6,051 bases of DNA from Bacteroidota bacterium (lineage in GTDB: Bacteria; Bacteroidota; Bacteroidia; Bacteroidales; UBA10428): NCBI GenBank assembly GCA_024640925.1, contig JAHEEB010000292.1, positions 1 through 6,051 on the forward strand. The letters run 5' to 3'. This document shows, in pieces, positions 5,832-6,051 of this stretch. A program made the translations under genes and the position numbers. The first letter of the stretch is position 1, and each line of letters starts with the position of its first letter. Below the pieces are notes generated by a model that was given only the letters and a program-made list of their open reading frames with translations, did not search any database and was not told the DNA's origin.

Positions 5832-6051
5832 TTAATCCTTAATAATTTTGTTTACAAATACTCTTGATCCAGTATTTACATTTAAAATATAGATGCCGGT
5901 CTCACAATTAGATAAATCTATTGACAATTGATTATCAGTAACTCTGGAAAATTGTTGGATTATTTTACCAGTAATATCAGAAATTAAAATAGAATTAAAT
6001 GTATTTATCGATAAATTAGAAAAGTCAATAGTGAATACCCCATTTGTTGGA
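5832..6051 (-). CDS. C-terminal end of another T9SS-exported protein, N-terminus beyond window edge
   Basis: The minus strand is open from the window edge to a TAA at 5834..5832 and gives 72 residues: PTNGVFTIDFSNL..., SILISDITGKIIQQFS, LSIDLSNCETGIYILNVNTG, SRVFVNKIIKD. This is the body of a T9SS type A sorting domain: the first residues continue the usual 'YPNPTNG' start, GKII is the central turn, GIYIL precedes the last strands, and the end is a short basic finish. It closely parallels the tail of the 1059-aa protein, which it meets tail to tail. The passenger domains lie outside the window, so function is unknown beyond export and likely surface attachment. Its frame ends 115 nt from the plus-strand gene's stop. 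Confidence 0.88.
   Translation of the reverse strand, partial: PTNGVFTIDFSNLSINTFNSILISDITGKIIQQFSRVTDNQLSIDLSNCETGIYILNVNTGSRVFVNKIIKD

Overview
The window looks like chromosomal DNA from a Bacteroidota (Bacteroidetes) organism. The DNA is AT-rich, start codons lack purine-rich Shine-Dalgarno sequences, and two separate reading frames end in type IX secretion system (T9SS) type A C-terminal sorting domains. That secretion system is confined to this phylum. The species cannot be named from the sequence.

Left block, minus strand, positions 1857 down to 1 and running off the window. This is a tight three-gene run. First comes a 62-aa basic peptide with a hydrophobic segment and a short Pro/Asn/Ser/Gln-rich tail ending in Trp (1857..1669). 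Next, 13 nt later, is a 383-aa protein that appears to fuse an N-terminal PqqD-like domain to an HPr-kinase-like P-loop kinase domain (1655..504). Last is a nucleotidyltransferase of the PF14907 (NTP_transf_5) type, joined to the kinase by an ATGA overlap and truncated by the window edge (507..1). A small peptide beside a PqqD-like/HprK-like protein and an NTP_transf_5 protein recalls tailoring genes known from some lasso-peptide clusters. Here, however, the peptide does not fit the lasso rules and no cyclase or leader protease is visible. This is the most interesting part of the window, and its function is inferred.

Middle, 1858..2537. A 680-nt AT-rich divergent intergenic region has no convincing gene. 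It carries a perfect 13-bp inverted repeat (1949..1978) upstream of the peptide gene and a weak potential hairpin just before the large plus-strand gene.

Right block. Positions 2538..5717 (+) encode a 1059-aa secreted, surface-type protein: signal peptide, a carbohydrate-binding-like beta-sandwich, one Big_2 domain, a second beta-sandwich, six tandem Big_2 domains and a T9SS sorting tail. No catalytic domain is recognisable. A strong intrinsic terminator follows (5727..5762). The C-terminus of another T9SS-exported protein converges on it from the minus strand (6051..5832). Nothing links the left peptide/kinase block to the right surface-protein block except proximity.
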